Source of the DNA: Sanguinoderma infundibulare
Lineage: Eukaryota > Basidiomycota > Agaricomycetes > Polyporales > Polyporaceae
Assembly: GCA_032821775.1 (NCBI GenBank)
Contig: JAVLRN010000008.1
Coordinates: 744,001 to 808,000 of the forward strand
Length of the DNA stretch: 64,000 nucleotides
Reading direction: 5' to 3'
Part shown: one piece after another, positions 62,952-64,000 of the stretch
How positions within the stretch are numbered: position 1 is the first letter of the stretch
Layout: each line of letters starts with the position of its first letter
Made by a program: the position numbers and the translations under genes
Notes under the pieces: generated by a model
Database searches by the model: none
The model's input: the letters and a program-made list of their open reading frames with translations, nothing else
Told to the model about the DNA's origin: nothing

Positions 62952-64000
62952 ATGCAATCACCACTCAAGCTCGCCATAGTAGGCGGAGGGCCCTCCGCAT
63001 TCTATGTGGCGTCACGGCTGCTTTCTTTACTCCCGCAGACGAGTGCACAGGCGTCGTCGCTAAAAATACACATGTATGATCGACTATGGGCCCCATACGG
63101 TCTCGTGCGGTATGGCGTCGCTCCAGACCATCCCGAAGTAAAGGTGAGGGCATTTGCTATGGTTTTCTGGCCTCTTGCTCTCGGCTTCGGAGCGTGCTTG
63201 AATGTATGCTGTCAGGCGTTCATCAGATGCAGCACAGGGGTCGTCTTCAGCATAGCCTCTCGTACTACATGACCGAGTCTGGGCTGCCTCTATGGTATGA
63301 ACTCCAGAAGTGGGGTTCATCTTCGTGCCCTTACTCGATTGATGAGTGCACCGCAGACGCCAGTCGACGTGTCTTTTCTTGCTATGTTCTATCCATCTCG
63401 CAACTAGACGCTACTTTGCTACAGATTATTAACATGTTTGCCCCCAGAACTGCACGCACAAGTTTAACGCCGCAGCCGCAGACCCCCGCCTCCGCTTCTT
63501 CGGGAACGTCAACATCGGCTCCACCTCGCCACTCCCCCAAACGCTTCCCCTCCCCCTCCAAGCCCTCCTTCCTTACTACACTCACATCCTCTTCTCGACC
63601 GGCTGCACCGTGCCGATCCTCCACCCCGCCCTTGCCCCCTCCCAATACTGCGTCCCCGCGCTCTCGCTCGTGCACTGGTACACCCAGCACCCTGCGCACC
63701 CTCCTCCCCCACCCCTCTCGCGCATCAGGCACGTCACGCTGATCGGGCAGGGCAACGTCTCGCTCGACGTCGCGCGCATGCTCCTCACCCCGCCCTCCCA
63801 CCTCGCCGCATACGACGTCCCCGCGCCCGTCCTCGCCGTCCTCCGCGAGTCCGCGGTCGAGCACGTCTCGATCGTCGGCCGGCGCGGCCCGCTCCAGGCC
63901 GCGTTCACGACGAAGGAGCTGCGCGAGATGATGAACCTCCCCGATGCGGCGATGGTCCCCCTCGACCCCTCCGTCCAGGCACAGCTGCAGGCAGGGGGAG
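62952..64000 (+). CDS. ARH1: NADPH:adrenodoxin/ferredoxin oxidoreductase, mitochondrial (3' end outside window)
   Basis: Exons 62952-63143 and 63448 to beyond the window end. The protein begins MQSPLKLAIVGGGPSAFYVA, an FAD-binding GxGxxG-type motif, then PYGLVRYGVAPDHPEVK, joined to NCTHKFNAAAADPRLRFFGN, GCTVPILHPALAPS, VHWYTQHP, the NADPH-binding VTLIGQGNVSLDVARMLL, and VSIVGRRGPLQAAFTTKELR. These are the hallmarks of adrenodoxin reductase, which passes electrons from NADPH to mitochondrial ferredoxin for Fe-S cluster, haem A and sterol-type pathways. The first intron is 304 nt, much longer than its neighbours, but joins two segments that are contiguous in the family. No clear mitochondrial presequence before MQSP; a longer 5' exon is possible. 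Confidence 0.9.

Noticed and set aside
1..64000. tRNA, rRNA or CRISPR loci
   Set aside because: No cloverleaf-like A/B boxes, rRNA-like tracts or regularly spaced repeats were found by eye on either strand.

Overview
This window is nuclear DNA of a basidiomycete fungus, most likely an agaricomycete, perhaps of the polypore type. The genes are intron-dense, with many introns of about 45-75 nt and a CTRAY-like branch point. The families are typical of that group: FunK1 kinase, F-box proteins, fungal APH kinases, a HET protein, a basidiomycete 7-TM protein and an S1/P1 nuclease. Gene models below were spliced by eye. Exon lists are given, and phases were checked across the junctions except where stated.

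Layout. 1-680: 3' end of an Argonaute gene. 1.6-4.5 kb (minus): two decayed genes, a FunK1 kinase and a RanGAP. 4.7-9.8 kb: MAD1 (spindle checkpoint, minus) and a DUF262/GmrSD-like protein (plus) share a 144-bp promoter. 10-14.7 kb: a trypsin-fold-like hypothetical protein, an F-box relic and an S1/P1 nuclease (all minus). 15.6-16.3 kb: another F-box relic. 17.3-45.6 kb: an accessory block. It holds four paralogues (19.0, 27.9, 35.1 and 38.7 kb) that combine GATase-like Rossmannoid domains, TPRs and two CCCH zinc fingers; four APH-type kinases (30.4, 33.6, 37.5 and 42.6 kb); three copies of a 150-residue protein (17.3, 32.6 and 44.2 kb); and an F-box gene and a 7-TM gene. 45.7-47.6 kb: decayed ALG9. 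47.8-51.2 kb: acid-sphingomyelinase-like phosphodiesterase with 22 exons. 53-55 kb: MFS transporter (minus). 57.9-61.0 kb: HET-domain protein with one frameshift (minus). 63.0 kb to the end: ferredoxin/adrenodoxin reductase, cut by the window.

The accessory block is the most unusual part. APH kinase genes alternate with GATase-like/TPR/CCCH genes. Two segments of about 3 kb, each with one APH gene and one 150-residue gene, are inverted relative to each other and circularly permuted (30.2-33.2 kb against 42.3-45.6 kb). No transposase, tRNA, rRNA or CRISPR array was seen. RNA silencing (Argonaute), self/non-self recognition (HET), a DUF262 protein and kinase expansions lie within one 60-kb stretch. 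That would fit a defence-rich or rapidly evolving region, but this is inference.

Splicing is notable as well. I see a probable AT-AC intron in Argonaute, two GC-AG introns in the 7-TM gene, and internal exons of 5, 7, 8 and 10 nt in four unrelated genes. One of these encodes a zinc-ligand histidine of the S1/P1 nuclease.
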